A stretch of DNA of 38,956 nucleotides from Candidatus Bipolaricaulota bacterium (GTDB lineage: Bacteria; Bipolaricaulota; Bipolaricaulia; Bipolaricaulales; Bipolaricaulaceae), in assembly GCA_030550535.1 (NCBI GenBank), contig JAUQPF010000044.1:1-38956 (forward strand). Reading direction: 5' to 3'. Of the stretch, positions 27,074 to 34,321 are shown one piece after another. The position numbers and the translations under genes are program-made. How positions within the stretch are numbered: the first letter of the stretch is position 1; every line of letters starts with the position of its first letter. The notes beneath the pieces were generated by a model, which did not search any database, was not told where the DNA came from, and saw only the letters and a list, made by a program, of their open reading frames with translations.

Positions 27074-27590
27074 GGCCTTTCTCCCACTCCACCATGCGAT
27101 GCAAGAACTTCTCAAGCTCGGGCTCGTCCCGCCGCCAGGGGTGCACAGGGAGGTCGTCGGGAAGGAACACGTGGTCCCGGCGGGGGATCCCCGGGAAGTC
27201 CACCCCAAGGAACTCGATCTTCTCGCGCTCCGTGGTCTCCGCGCCCGGGAGGATCCCGCAGATCGAGGGGACCGTGGGATCGCTTTTCGGCAGGAACGTG
27301 CGCAGGGTGACCATCACCTCCCCGCCCTCCGTGCCGAACCCCACCGCAAGGTGGTAAAGGAGCTCGATGGTCTCGCCGGCGTCGTGGCCGGAGATGATGG
27401 AGATGTGGAGGGGCCCGAGGCCTTTGAGGACGGCCACAGCTTGGGGGATGGCCTCCCGCGCCACCTCCGCCCAGATCTCCTCCACCGTCCGCTTTTGGCG
27501 CACGCCCACCTCCAGGGGGCGAAGCTCGTAGCTTCGAAGTTTCTCCCCCAAGGACGCCGTGAGGGCCCGCAGGACCTGTTCCGCCCTCAT
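27045..27590 (-). CDS. mbhK: Membrane-bound hydrogenase subunit MbhK (NuoC-like)
   Basis: This 30-kDa-like subunit of complex I relatives supports the large subunit. The 181 residues contain the NuoC-type central region LYHLAVGFGTEGGEVMVTLRTFLPKSDPTVPSI (positions about 78-110) and the C-terminal FLGVDFPGIPRRDHVFLPDD. There are no metal motifs, as expected. ATG 27590 overlaps the mbhJ stop. Confidence 0.9.
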   Translation of the reverse strand: MRAEQVLRALTASLGEKLRSYELRPLEVGVRQKRTVEEIWAEVAREAIPQAVAVLKGLGPLHISIISGHDAGETIELLYHLAVGFGTEGGEVMVTLRTFLPKSDPTVPSICGILPGAETTEREKIEFLGVDFPGIPRRDHVFLPDDLPVHPWRRDEPELEKFLHRMVEWEKGHDRKGTEGS

Positions 27591-28015
27591 ACCTTGGCCC
27601 CAAGTTTCTCCAACTTGGCCACGGCCTTCACCACGCCATCGATGATGGCCTCCGGCCTAGGGGGGCAACCCGGGACGTACACGTCCACGGGGATGATGCG
27701 GTCCACTGGCCCCACCACGTTGTAGCTCTCGTAGAAGACCCCGGAGGTGGAGCCGCAGCCGCCCACCACCACCACGGCCTTGGGATCCGGGGTCTGCTCG
27801 TAGATCCGTTTGAGCCGCTCGGCCATCATGCGCGTGACCGGCCCGGTGACGAGGAGCACATCAGCGTGGCGGGGCGTGCCCACAAGGCGAATGCCGAAGC
27901 GCTCCACATCGTAGCGCGGGGTCAGGGCGGCCACGATCTCGATGTCGCAGCCGTTGCACGAGCCCGTGGCCACGTGGAACACCCACAACGCCCGCTTGAA
28001 CGCGGAAAGTCCCAT
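27587..28015 (-). CDS. mbhJ: [NiFe]-hydrogenase small subunit MbhJ (NuoB-like)
   Basis: MbhJ holds the [4Fe-4S] cluster closest to the NiFe centre. The 142 residues contain the four ligands Cys20 and Cys23 (GSCNGCDIE), Cys87 (GGCGSTSG) and Cys117 (PGCPPRPEAI). The short single-cluster form is typical of group 4 enzymes, unlike the three-cluster small subunits of uptake hydrogenases. ATG 28015 follows mbhI by 9 bases. Confidence 0.96.
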   Translation of the reverse strand: MGLSAFKRALWVFHVATGSCNGCDIEIVAALTPRYDVERFGIRLVGTPRHADVLLVTGPVTRMMAERLKRIYEQTPDPKAVVVVGGCGSTSGVFYESYNVVGPVDRIIPVDVYVPGCPPRPEAIIDGVVKAVAKLEKLGAKV

Positions 28016-28024
28016 CCCTCCTCC

Positions 28025-28357
28025 CTACACCAGGACCAAAAGAAGCACGATCCCGAGGATCACCACGAACCAGCCGGCGTAATCGTTGATCACGCCGGAG
28101 TGCCAGCTCCGCAAGCGCTCGAGCACAGGGCGCAGGGCCTCCGTGAGCCCCCAATAGAGGTGGAGCGCGCCCACCCCGGGGTTCTCCGCCCGCTCCCCCG
28201 AGAGGAAGGGAAGCTCCTGCTCCGTGCCCCTTTTGTATTCCCGGCGGCCCCGCCACCACAGAAGCCCGGCCAAAAGGAGCGTGGCCAAAGCCGCCGCCGC
28301 CCAGATGAGCGCGCTCCAGAAGCCCTGGCCCGTGGTGAGGGTGAGCGTCTCCTTCAT
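28025..28357 (-). CDS. mbhI: Membrane-bound hydrogenase small membrane subunit MbhI
   Basis: The 110-residue protein has an N-terminal hydrophobic helix (about 13-35), a polar central region and a C-terminal hydrophobic helix (about 92-110). Sequence alone does not identify it, but size, topology and position between mbhH and mbhJ match MbhI of Pyrococcus, which connects the antiporter and hydrogenase modules. It starts 1 base after the mbhH stop. Confidence 0.8.
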   Translation of the reverse strand: MKETLTLTTGQGFWSALIWAAAALATLLLAGLLWWRGRREYKRGTEQELPFLSGERAENPGVGALHLYWGLTEALRPVLERLRSWHSGVINDYAGWFVVILGIVLLLVLV

Positions 28358-28358
28358 C

Positions 28359-29891
28359 TCAACCTCCCAAAACGGCCGCGAGGTACAGGGCCCGGCCGCG
28401 CCACAGGGCCTCCGCCGCCGGGGTCACCACCCCCTCCAGGAAGAACCCCGGCACCAGCCCCAGCACCAAAAGGCCCACGGCCAGCACGGCCATGGAAAGG
28501 AGGAACACCCCAGGAACACGGTTCGGCACCTCCGCTTTGGGACCGAGGAACGCGCCCTGGAAGGCCCGGGCGAACACAGCCAAAAGCAGGATGGAGGCGA
28601 GGACGGCCACCGCCGTAAGGATCGGGGAGAGCCGGAAGCTCCCCTGGTAGATGAGGATTTTCGAGGCGAAGCCATTGAGCGGAGGAAGGCCGGCCAGGGC
28701 CAAGCCCGCAAGGAGGAAACAGAGGGCCACCTCAGGAAGCCCGTGCCCAAGGCCCCCAAGCTCCCGCAGGTCCCGCGTGCCCTTGGTCCACTCCACTGCC
28801 CCCACGCACAGGAAAAGGAGCCCCACGGTGAGGGCGTCGTTGAGCATGTGGAAGACGCCGCCTTTCAGGGCCACAAGGCCGTACTCCGGCCGGCCCGCGA
28901 GGCTCACCAAGCCCACCCCCACCCCAAGCATCATGTACCCGATTTGGGACACGGCACCGTAGGCCACGAGCCGCCCCAAATCCGTCTGCACCAGGGCCAT
29001 GAACGCCGCCACCACCATGGTGAGGAGGCCCAGGGCCACCACGAGCCAGCCCACGCCCGCGTCCCAAAGCCCGCCGTACAGGGTGAAGAGAACCCGCCAA
29101 AGCCCGTAGAGGGAGACCTGGGTGTTCACCACAAGGAGGAGGGCCTTGGCCGCCGGGACCTCCCCGTAGGCATCGGGAGCCCAGAAGTGCACGGGCGCGG
29201 CCGCCGCCTTCATGAGGAGCGCGGCCAAAAAGAGGCCCAAAGCCAAGCGATCCACGAACGTCCCGCGCAGCTCCCGCGCCAAATACGCCAGGTTCAACGC
29301 CCCGTACTCGCCGTACAGGAAGGCCACGGCCAAAAGAAACAGAAGGCCGCTTAGGCTGTAAAGGAGCATGGTTTTGAACGCGGCCTCCGGGGCCCGGCTC
29401 GTCCACGTGCGGAACCCAATGAGGGCGCAGGCCGCGATGCTCGTGACCTCCAGGAACACGAAGAAGTTGAAAAGGTCGCCGGTGTAGGCCATGCCCAAGA
29501 TCCCCGCAAGGAGCAGAAGCCCAAGGGTGAGGGCGAGGCTTTTCCCTTCCTCCTCAGGGAGGAAGCGCAGGGCGAAGGGGAAGGCCACGAGGGCCAAAAG
29601 CCCGGCGATGACCCCCATGAAGGCGCTCATCCCATCCACCACGAGCATGATGCGGATGGGGAAGCCGCCCGGAGCCAGGGTCTCCTGGGGATGCCGCGCG
29701 CCCAAAACGTAGACCCAAAGGCCCTGGGTGAACACGTGGACGGCCACGTAGCCCACACAGGCCCCCACGAAGAGCACCACAAGGAGGGCCCAGGCATCCC
29801 GAAGCCCTTTGTGGAGCTTCGCCAGAAGCGGGACGGCAAAGCCGCCCAGGAGCGGCACGGCGATGGCCAGGATGGGGATGTGGGCGCTCAT
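28359..29891 (-). CDS. mbhH: Membrane-bound hydrogenase antiporter subunit MbhH (MrpD/NuoN-like)
   Basis: This large ion-channel subunit is thought to translocate protons during H2 formation. The 510 residues form about 14 membrane segments with the proton-antiporter core: DLFNFFVFLEVTSIAACALIG (TM5 Glu), MKAAAAPVHFWAPDAYGEVP and LVAYGAVSQIGYMMLG. Only one such subunit is present, as in Mbh; Mbs/Mbx systems carry two. ATG 29891 follows mbhG after 2 bases. Confidence 0.94.
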   Translation of the reverse strand: MSAHIPILAIAVPLLGGFAVPLLAKLHKGLRDAWALLVVLFVGACVGYVAVHVFTQGLWVYVLGARHPQETLAPGGFPIRIMLVVDGMSAFMGVIAGLLALVAFPFALRFLPEEEGKSLALTLGLLLLAGILGMAYTGDLFNFFVFLEVTSIAACALIGFRTWTSRAPEAAFKTMLLYSLSGLLFLLAVAFLYGEYGALNLAYLARELRGTFVDRLALGLFLAALLMKAAAAPVHFWAPDAYGEVPAAKALLLVVNTQVSLYGLWRVLFTLYGGLWDAGVGWLVVALGLLTMVVAAFMALVQTDLGRLVAYGAVSQIGYMMLGVGVGLVSLAGRPEYGLVALKGGVFHMLNDALTVGLLFLCVGAVEWTKGTRDLRELGGLGHGLPEVALCFLLAGLALAGLPPLNGFASKILIYQGSFRLSPILTAVAVLASILLLAVFARAFQGAFLGPKAEVPNRVPGVFLLSMAVLAVGLLVLGLVPGFFLEGVVTPAAEALWRGRALYLAAVLGG

Positions 29892-29893
29892 CG

Positions 29894-30241
29894 TCACCCC
29901 CTGAGCTCCCGGATCTTGCGGGCATCCAGGGTGCCCTTGTGGCGGTAGATGACCACGGCGAAAGCGAGCATGAGGGCCGTCGTGGCCAGGCCGATCACGA
30001 TGCTCGTGAGGGTGAGGGCCTGGGGGGTGGGAAGGACCATGGGCGCGCCGGCGGGCGCATATGTGTAGATGGGCGGCACGCCGCCGCGCACGTAGCCCAG
30101 GGCCACCAGGAACAGGTTCACTCCGCTTTCGATGAGCCCCACCCCGATCACGAGCTTCACGAGGTTCCGCTTGAAAAGGAGGGTCCAAAAGCCCAGGGCG
30201 ATGAGGACCATGCACGCCACGAACGGCAGGTTACCGATCAT
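29894..30241 (-). CDS. mbhG: Membrane-bound hydrogenase subunit MbhG (MrpC/NuoK-like)
   Basis: The 115-residue protein has three membrane helices. It shows the NuoK/MrpC pattern NLVKLVIGVGLIESGVNLFLVALG with an in-membrane Glu, and PTPQALTLTSIVIGLATTALMLA. The ATG at 30241 overlaps the end of mbhF by 11 bases. Confidence 0.93.
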   Translation of the reverse strand: MIGNLPFVACMVLIALGFWTLLFKRNLVKLVIGVGLIESGVNLFLVALGYVRGGVPPIYTYAPAGAPMVLPTPQALTLTSIVIGLATTALMLAFAVVIYRHKGTLDARKIRELRG

Positions 30242-30680
30242 CCTCGCCTCCGAAGAGGGCGAAAAGGAGGACCACCGCGCCCAGGCCGGCCAGCACCTTG
30301 AACCCCACGGCCCAGTTCATGAGGGGGAGGGTGCCGGCAGTGTTGAGGTCCCCGGGGTTGGGCCCGTAGGGCACGGGCCGACCAAAAAGCCCGTGGGAGC
30401 CCGCAAGCACATTGGCGAAGAACGTCACCCCCAACCCCAAGAAGCCCAGGACCACGAAGGCTGTACCGCCCAAGCTCTCCAGGGCGGAAAGGAGGCCCTT
30501 TTTGTCCTTGAGACGGGAGGGGCCGAAGGCCACGAGGACCATGGCCAAGGCGGAGGCCGCCACGGCCCCGCCCTGGAACCCCCCGCCCGGCGTGAGGTGC
30601 CCGTGCATGATCACATACCCCCCAAACGCGAGGGCCACAGGGAAGAGGAGCCGGGCGATCGTGCGCACCACCACCGTCAT
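30231..30680 (-). CDS. mbhF: Membrane-bound hydrogenase subunit MbhF (MrpB-like)
   Basis: The 149-residue protein has about four membrane segments and the MnhB/MrpB signature [21 protein letters not shown] (about 20-40). I chose ATG 30680 because it overlaps the mbhE stop in an ATGA; a GTG at 30689 is also in frame. In Mrp and Mbh complexes this subunit belongs to the sodium-translocating part. Confidence 0.92.
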   Translation of the reverse strand: MTVVVRTIARLLFPVALAFGGYVIMHGHLTPGGGFQGGAVAASALAMVLVAFGPSRLKDKKGLLSALESLGGTAFVVLGFLGLGVTFFANVLAGSHGLFGRPVPYGPNPGDLNTAGTLPLMNWAVGFKVLAGLGAVVLLFALFGGEDDR

Positions 30681-30943
30681 GCCCGCCACCTCCGCAGGAT
30701 CAGGGCCACGCCCGTCACCGCCGTGAACAGCACCGTGGCCTCGCCCAGGGTGTCGTAGCCCCGGTAGTCAAAGACGATGGCCGTGACAGCGTTGTTGGCG
30801 GCCACTTCCGGCTGAGAAAAGCGGTTGAAGTACCCGTCCATCTCCGCGCGGGGTGGGTCCCCAAAGGGCCGCACGGCCACGGCCCCAAAGATGAGGAAGC
30901 CCGCGGCCACCGCAAACGCCAAGAGCATCACCCAGCGGCTCAC
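30677..30943 (-). CDS. mbhE: Membrane-bound hydrogenase subunit MbhE (MrpA C-terminal-like)
   Basis: The 88 residues have an N-terminal helix, a polar loop ([13 protein letters not shown]) and a C-terminal region [29 protein letters not shown]. That region matches the MrpA C-terminal/MbhE segment. It starts with GTG 30943, overlapping the mbhD stop. It is small but fits the family length. Confidence 0.88.
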   Translation of the reverse strand: MSRWVMLLAFAVAAGFLIFGAVAVRPFGDPPRAEMDGYFNRFSQPEVAANNAVTAIVFDYRGYDTLGEATVLFTAVTGVALILRRWRA

Positions 30944-31191
30944 TCCTCCTCCTTCCGCCGCGTCTTACGGATGGCCAAAAGGAAGATGGCGGTGGTGAGG
31001 GCCGCGCCGATCCCAGCCTGGGCGATGGCCACGTCCGGCGCCTGAAGAAGGTAGAACGCAAGGGAAAGAAAGAGCCCTTGAGCACCCAGGGCCAGGGCCG
31101 CCGCAAGGAGGTCCCGCAGGACCACGGCGAGGAAGCCCGCAACCACCGTCATCACCAGGCTCATGGTGAGGAGGCTAGCCCAAAGGGTCAT
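30940..31191 (-). CDS. mbhD: Membrane-bound hydrogenase subunit MbhD (DUF4040-like)
   Basis: The 83-residue protein has three membrane helices with the DUF4040/MbhD core [23 protein letters not shown] (about 48-70), related to a part of MrpA. ATG 31191 overlaps the mbhC stop in ATGA. The highly charged tail RKTRRKEEE ends the protein. Confidence 0.9.
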   Translation of the reverse strand: MTLWASLLTMSLVMTVVAGFLAVVLRDLLAAALALGAQGLFLSLAFYLLQAPDVAIAQAGIGAALTTAIFLLAIRKTRRKEEE

Positions 31192-31523
31192 TTCCGCTCC
31201 TCCAGCCGGTCCACCACGGCCCGGAAGGGCTTGATCCCCGCGCGGTGGGCGGCCCGGGCCAGGGCATGGGAGCCCGTGGGGTTGGTGAGAAGGAGGAACA
31301 CCAGGGCAAGAAGGGCCCGGATCACCATGCCGATCCCGTCTCCGCCGCCCCGCATCGCCCCGTACACCACCACCGCGAGGATAGAGAAGATGGAGCCGAA
31401 CGTGGTGCACTTCGTGGCCCCATGGATGCGGGTGTACACATCGGGGAAGCGCAGGAGGGCCACAGCTCCAAGCCCGTTGAAGACGGCGCCCACGGCCAAG
31501 AACGCGTAGATGAGGGCGTTCAC
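31188..31523 (-). CDS. mbhC: Membrane-bound hydrogenase subunit MbhC (MrpG-like)
   Basis: The 111-residue protein has three helices and the MrpG motif LLRFPDVYTRIHGATKCTTFG (about 24-44). The GTG at 31523 overlaps the mbhB stop (GTGA). It is part of the Na+/H+ antiporter half. Confidence 0.93.
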   Translation of the reverse strand: MNALIYAFLAVGAVFNGLGAVALLRFPDVYTRIHGATKCTTFGSIFSILAVVVYGAMRGGGDGIGMVIRALLALVFLLLTNPTGSHALARAAHRAGIKPFRAVVDRLEERK

Positions 31524-31786
31524 CTGAGCCCCTCCTCCAAATAGCGCGCGATGTACAGGGTCCCCACGAAGGAGAGAAGGGCGTAGACCAGGGCCACGTC
31601 CATGATGATCATGAGGTCGAAGGCCGCGCCCACAAGGACCATGATGGCCACGACGAGGGTGTTGATGGTGTCCAGGGCCACGGCCCGGTCGGCGGCCGTG
31701 GGCCCCACCCCCAGGCGCACGGCGCACACCAAGGCGTAGGCCAAAAGCACGGCCGCCGCGATCCCAAAGGAAAGCTCCACGATCAT
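31520..31786 (-). CDS. mbhB: Membrane-bound hydrogenase subunit MbhB (MrpF-like)
   Basis: The 88-residue protein has three membrane helices with the MrpF pattern RLGVGPTAADRAVALDTINT and LMIIMDVALVYALLSFVGT. ATG 31786 overlaps the mbhA stop in ATGA. Confidence 0.93.
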   Translation of the reverse strand: MIVELSFGIAAAVLLAYALVCAVRLGVGPTAADRAVALDTINTLVVAIMVLVGAAFDLMIIMDVALVYALLSFVGTLYIARYLEEGLR

Positions 31787-32298
31787 TCCGCCACCACCTT
31801 GGCCCAATGAGGCAAGGGCCCGCAGACCTCCTCCGGCTTGGGATCCACGTGGCGCACGTTGATCCAGTGCACGTAGAAGTCGCCGGTCTCCTCGTCCACC
31901 TCGAGGGTCAGGGTGCCCGGGGTGAGGGTGATGGAGTTGGCGAGCATCGTGCGCCCGGCATCGGTTTTGAGGCCCGGGTTGAACTTGACGATCCCGGGGT
32001 TGATGCGGCCGGTGATCACCCGGTAGGCCACGTCCAGATTGGCCTTGGCCATGGCCAAAAGGAAGGGCCCAAAGAGGTACACGAGGAAGACGAGCCAGCG
32101 CCAGGGGTTGAGGAGGCGCCACCCGCCCCGCTCCCAGAGGAGCCGGTGGGAAACGAGGGCCACAAGGAGGCTGATCACCGCCCCCGCCAGGAGCTCGTCC
32201 AAGGACCAAAGGCCAAGCGAGCCGCTGGGCAGGGTCAGCACGAGGTACACAAGAAAAGCCAGCGCGAACGTAGCCGCGATTTGAGCGACCCGGCGCAT
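31783..32298 (-). CDS. mbhA: Membrane-bound hydrogenase subunit MbhA (MrpE-like)
   Basis: This is the first gene of the operon. The 171 residues have two or three N-terminal membrane helices and a cytoplasmic domain with the MrpE pattern: LLAMAKANLDVAYRVITG, LANSITLTPGTLTLEVDEETG and FYVHWINV. The ATG at 32298 lies 9 bases after a TATAGT box with no Shine-Dalgarno, so the 14-gene message should be leaderless. Confidence 0.93.
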   Translation of the reverse strand: MRRVAQIAATFALAFLVYLVLTLPSGSLGLWSLDELLAGAVISLLVALVSHRLLWERGGWRLLNPWRWLVFLVYLFGPFLLAMAKANLDVAYRVITGRINPGIVKFNPGLKTDAGRTMLANSITLTPGTLTLEVDEETGDFYVHWINVRHVDPKPEEVCGPLPHWAKVVAE

Positions 32299-32307
32299 GG
32301 CGGCCCA

Positions 32308-32336
32308 ACTATACCGCAGCGGGCTCCCCTTAGCAA
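32308..32336 (-). promoter_or_regulatory. Promoter of the mbhA-N operon, leaderless type
   Basis: On the minus strand TTGCTA (32336-32331), a 17-base spacer and TATAGT (32313-32308) form a near-consensus promoter. The mbhA ATG follows 9 bases later. It is the only promoter recognised for the 14 genes. Confidence 0.7.
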
Positions 32337-32364
32337 GACGGAAGCAATCCAGCACAGAGGGTGC

Positions 32365-32396
32365 GCGGTGGAGCCGCACCGCTTGGGGAGTAAGAT
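32365..32396 (+). promoter_or_regulatory. hypB -10 box with upstream inverted repeat
   Basis: TAAGAT (32391-32396) ends 8 bases before the hypB ATG and there is no Shine-Dalgarno. A perfect 6-bp inverted repeat, GCGGTG and CACCGC (32365-32370, 32377-32382), covers the place where a -35 box would lie, and could be an operator. The 106-base region also holds the divergent mbh promoter. Confidence 0.4.
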
Positions 32397-32404
32397 CGGG
32401 GGCC

Positions 32405-33049
32405 ATGCACGACATCACCGGATCCTTTGGGGATGTGCTTCAGCGCCAGCTGGAACTGGCCTCTCAAAACTTTGCCCTGCTCAAGCAGCACGGGGTGCGG
32501 GCGGTGAACGTCATGGGCGCCATCGGCTCCGGGAAGACCGAGCTCATCCTGCGCATGGCCGAAAAGCTGCGGGAGCGGGGGCTTCGGGTGGGTGCCATTG
32601 CCGGCGATGTCGCCGGCGACGATGACTACCAGCGCTTCCGGGCCGCCGGCCTCCCCGCCCTCCAGATCAACACCGGCGACCAATGCCACCTCGACGCCCA
32701 CCAGGTGGGCCACGCCCTGGAGGAGTTCCCCCTGGGGGAGGTGGACGTCCTCTTCATCGAGAACGTGGGGAACCTCGTGTGCCCTGCGGACTTCCCCTTA
32801 GGGGCGGACGTGGATTTGGTGGTGATCTCCGTGACCGAGGGCGATGACATGGTGCGGAAACACCCCAAGATGTTCGCCCAAACGGACGTAGTGGCCATCA
32901 ACAAGGTGGATTTGGCGGCGTTCGTGGGGGTGGATCCCGAGCGGATCGCCGCGGACTACCGCAAGGTGAACCCCCACGGGAGGGTCGTGTTCACCGCGGC
33001 CAAAAGCGGCCGGGGCGTGGAGGAGCTCCTCTCCGCCCTCGGCTTTTGA
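32405..33049 (+). CDS. hypB: Hydrogenase nickel-insertion GTPase HypB
   Basis: HypB is a GTPase that, with HypA, delivers nickel to the hydrogenase large subunit. The 214 residues contain Walker A GAIGSGKT (38-45) and the metal-site cluster TGDQCHLDAH (Cys94, His95, His99). ENVGNLVCPADF supplies Cys126, and NKVD is the guanine motif. No N-terminal Cys or His-rich extension is present. The ATG at 32405 is preferred over upstream codons because a TAAGAT box ends 8 bases before it and family similarity starts here. It is divergent from mbhA, and its stop overlaps hypA. Confidence 0.95.
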   Translation: MHDITGSFGDVLQRQLELASQNFALLKQHGVRAVNVMGAIGSGKTELILRMAEKLRERGLRVGAIAGDVAGDDDYQRFRAAGLPALQINTGDQCHLDAHQVGHALEEFPLGEVDVLFIENVGNLVCPADFPLGADVDLVVISVTEGDDMVRKHPKMFAQTDVVAINKVDLAAFVGVDPERIAADYRKVNPHGRVVFTAAKSGRGVEELLSALGF

Positions 33050-33429
33050 TGCACGAGTACTCCCTGGCCCAGGCCCTTCTCTCGGGCCTCCAGGAACACC
33101 TGCGCCAGCACCCCATCCCCGGGCGGGTGGCCAAGGTGCACGTGCGCAAGGGCGAGCTCCTTTCCCTCTCGGAGTGGGCCCTGAAGGAGGCCTGGCGCAT
33201 CCTTACAGAAGGGACGGAGCTTTCCGGCTCGGAACTCGTTTTGGAAAGCGTGCCCGTGCGCGTGCGCTGCCCGTCCTGCGGCTACGAGGGAGAGGCCCGC
33301 TACCTCACGGAGGAGGGCTGGCACATCGCGGTTCCTGTCCTCTCCTGCCCGCGGTGCAGAGGCCCAGTGGAGATCACGGAGGGCCGGGATCTCGCCATCG
33401 TCGGCCTGAGCATCGAGGAGCGCCTCTAG
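33049..33429 (+). CDS. hypA: Hydrogenase nickel-incorporation protein HypA
   Basis: HypA binds nickel through its N-terminal Met-His and passes it on with HypB. The 126 residues begin MHEYSLAQAL, placing the nickel ligand His2, and carry a zinc site Cys74, Cys77, Cys100 and Cys103. The start must be ATG 33049 (TGATG overlap with hypB), not the TTG one codon earlier, because His must be residue 2. hypC, D, E and F are not in the window. Its TAG shares a CTAG with the stop of the convergent gene. Confidence 0.96.
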   Translation: MHEYSLAQALLSGLQEHLRQHPIPGRVAKVHVRKGELLSLSEWALKEAWRILTEGTELSGSELVLESVPVRVRCPSCGYEGEARYLTEEGWHIAVPVLSCPRCRGPVEITEGRDLAIVGLSIEERL

Positions 33430-34298
33430 AGGGGAAAGTCCACAAACACCCTTTCTTCGGACACGGAGAGGACGCGGGGGGAGAACACCACACACCGTCC
33501 GGGGAGGACGAGGACGCGGGCCTCCGCGGGGTAAACGAGGAGGCGCAGGGCCTGGATCACAATGGGCAAACCCATGGCGAACGCGCCCAGGCTGAACAGC
33601 CCGAGGACGCGCCAAAGGCCCGGACGGAGAAGGAGGCCCAGGGCGGGGAGACCCGTAAGGAAGAGGGCCAAGGGGAGGGGGTGCCGGGCGGCCTGGGTTC
33701 GGGGCAGGATGAGCGGTTTTTCCCGGCCGCGCCGCGGATACGCGAAGCGCCGAAGCAGAAACGCGCAGAAGACAAGCCACCCCACGTAGGCCAGGGTCAT
33801 CGGCCAACTTTCCCCGGGTTTCAAGAAGTACCCGCCCGCTAGGCTGGAGAGGCCACCTGAAAGGGCGGAGAGGAAAAGCCCGCCGCCGAAGCTCAGGGTC
33901 TGCACGGGACGGCACCCCGCGGGAAGACCCTGGGCACGGAGGTACGAAAGCCAGGCGCTCTTTAGCCTTTCGCTTGCGGCCCTAATCAACGCCTGGGCCC
34001 GCGCATGCTCCGCGGAGCTTGCGCGTGCGCGCAACTCCCGCGCAAGCCGGAACTGCACCACGCGCAGGGCCGAGATGGCCCGAAAAAGCAGGTGCTCGGG
34101 CCAGGGATAGGGCTCCCGCCGGAGTTTCGGAGGCTTCTCCGGCCCGGAAGGGCCTAGCCACCCCCGCGCCTCCTCCAGGAGGGCCAGGGCCTCGCGCCCC
34201 TGGGCCTCCTCCGCGCCCAAGGAGTTGCAGGCCTGGCCGGCCCAGACCGCGGCCTGAAGGAGGATCCGCCGGAGCTCGCGGACATCCGGCCGCCGCAT
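33426..34298 (-). CDS. Unknown four-helix membrane protein
   Basis: I do not recognise a family. The 290 residues have a soluble, Arg/Ala-rich helical N-terminal part (about 1-130, including RLARELRARASSAEHARAQ). About four hydrophobic segments follow (about 137-158, 168-185, 208-228, 230-255), and then a short C-terminal strand-rich tail (ARVLVLPGRCVVFSPRVL). GGGAGGT precedes the ATG at 34298. It follows the beta-lactamase-fold gene by 23 bases on the same strand and ends inside the hypA stop codon. Function cannot be assigned. Confidence 0.7.
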   Translation of the reverse strand: MRRPDVRELRRILLQAAVWAGQACNSLGAEEAQGREALALLEEARGWLGPSGPEKPPKLRREPYPWPEHLLFRAISALRVVQFRLARELRARASSAEHARAQALIRAASERLKSAWLSYLRAQGLPAGCRPVQTLSFGGGLFLSALSGGLSSLAGGYFLKPGESWPMTLAYVGWLVFCAFLLRRFAYPRRGREKPLILPRTQAARHPLPLALFLTGLPALGLLLRPGLWRVLGLFSLGAFAMGLPIVIQALRLLVYPAEARVLVLPGRCVVFSPRVLSVSEERVFVDFPL

Positions 34299-34321
34299 AC
34301 CCCGTTTTACCTCCCTTGGGC

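Noticed and set aside
24379-32298. Respiratory complex I or a pure Mrp antiporter
   Set aside because: MbhL retains all four NiFe cysteines, NADH-module genes are absent, and the Mrp-like genes are contiguous with hydrogenase subunits in the mbh order.
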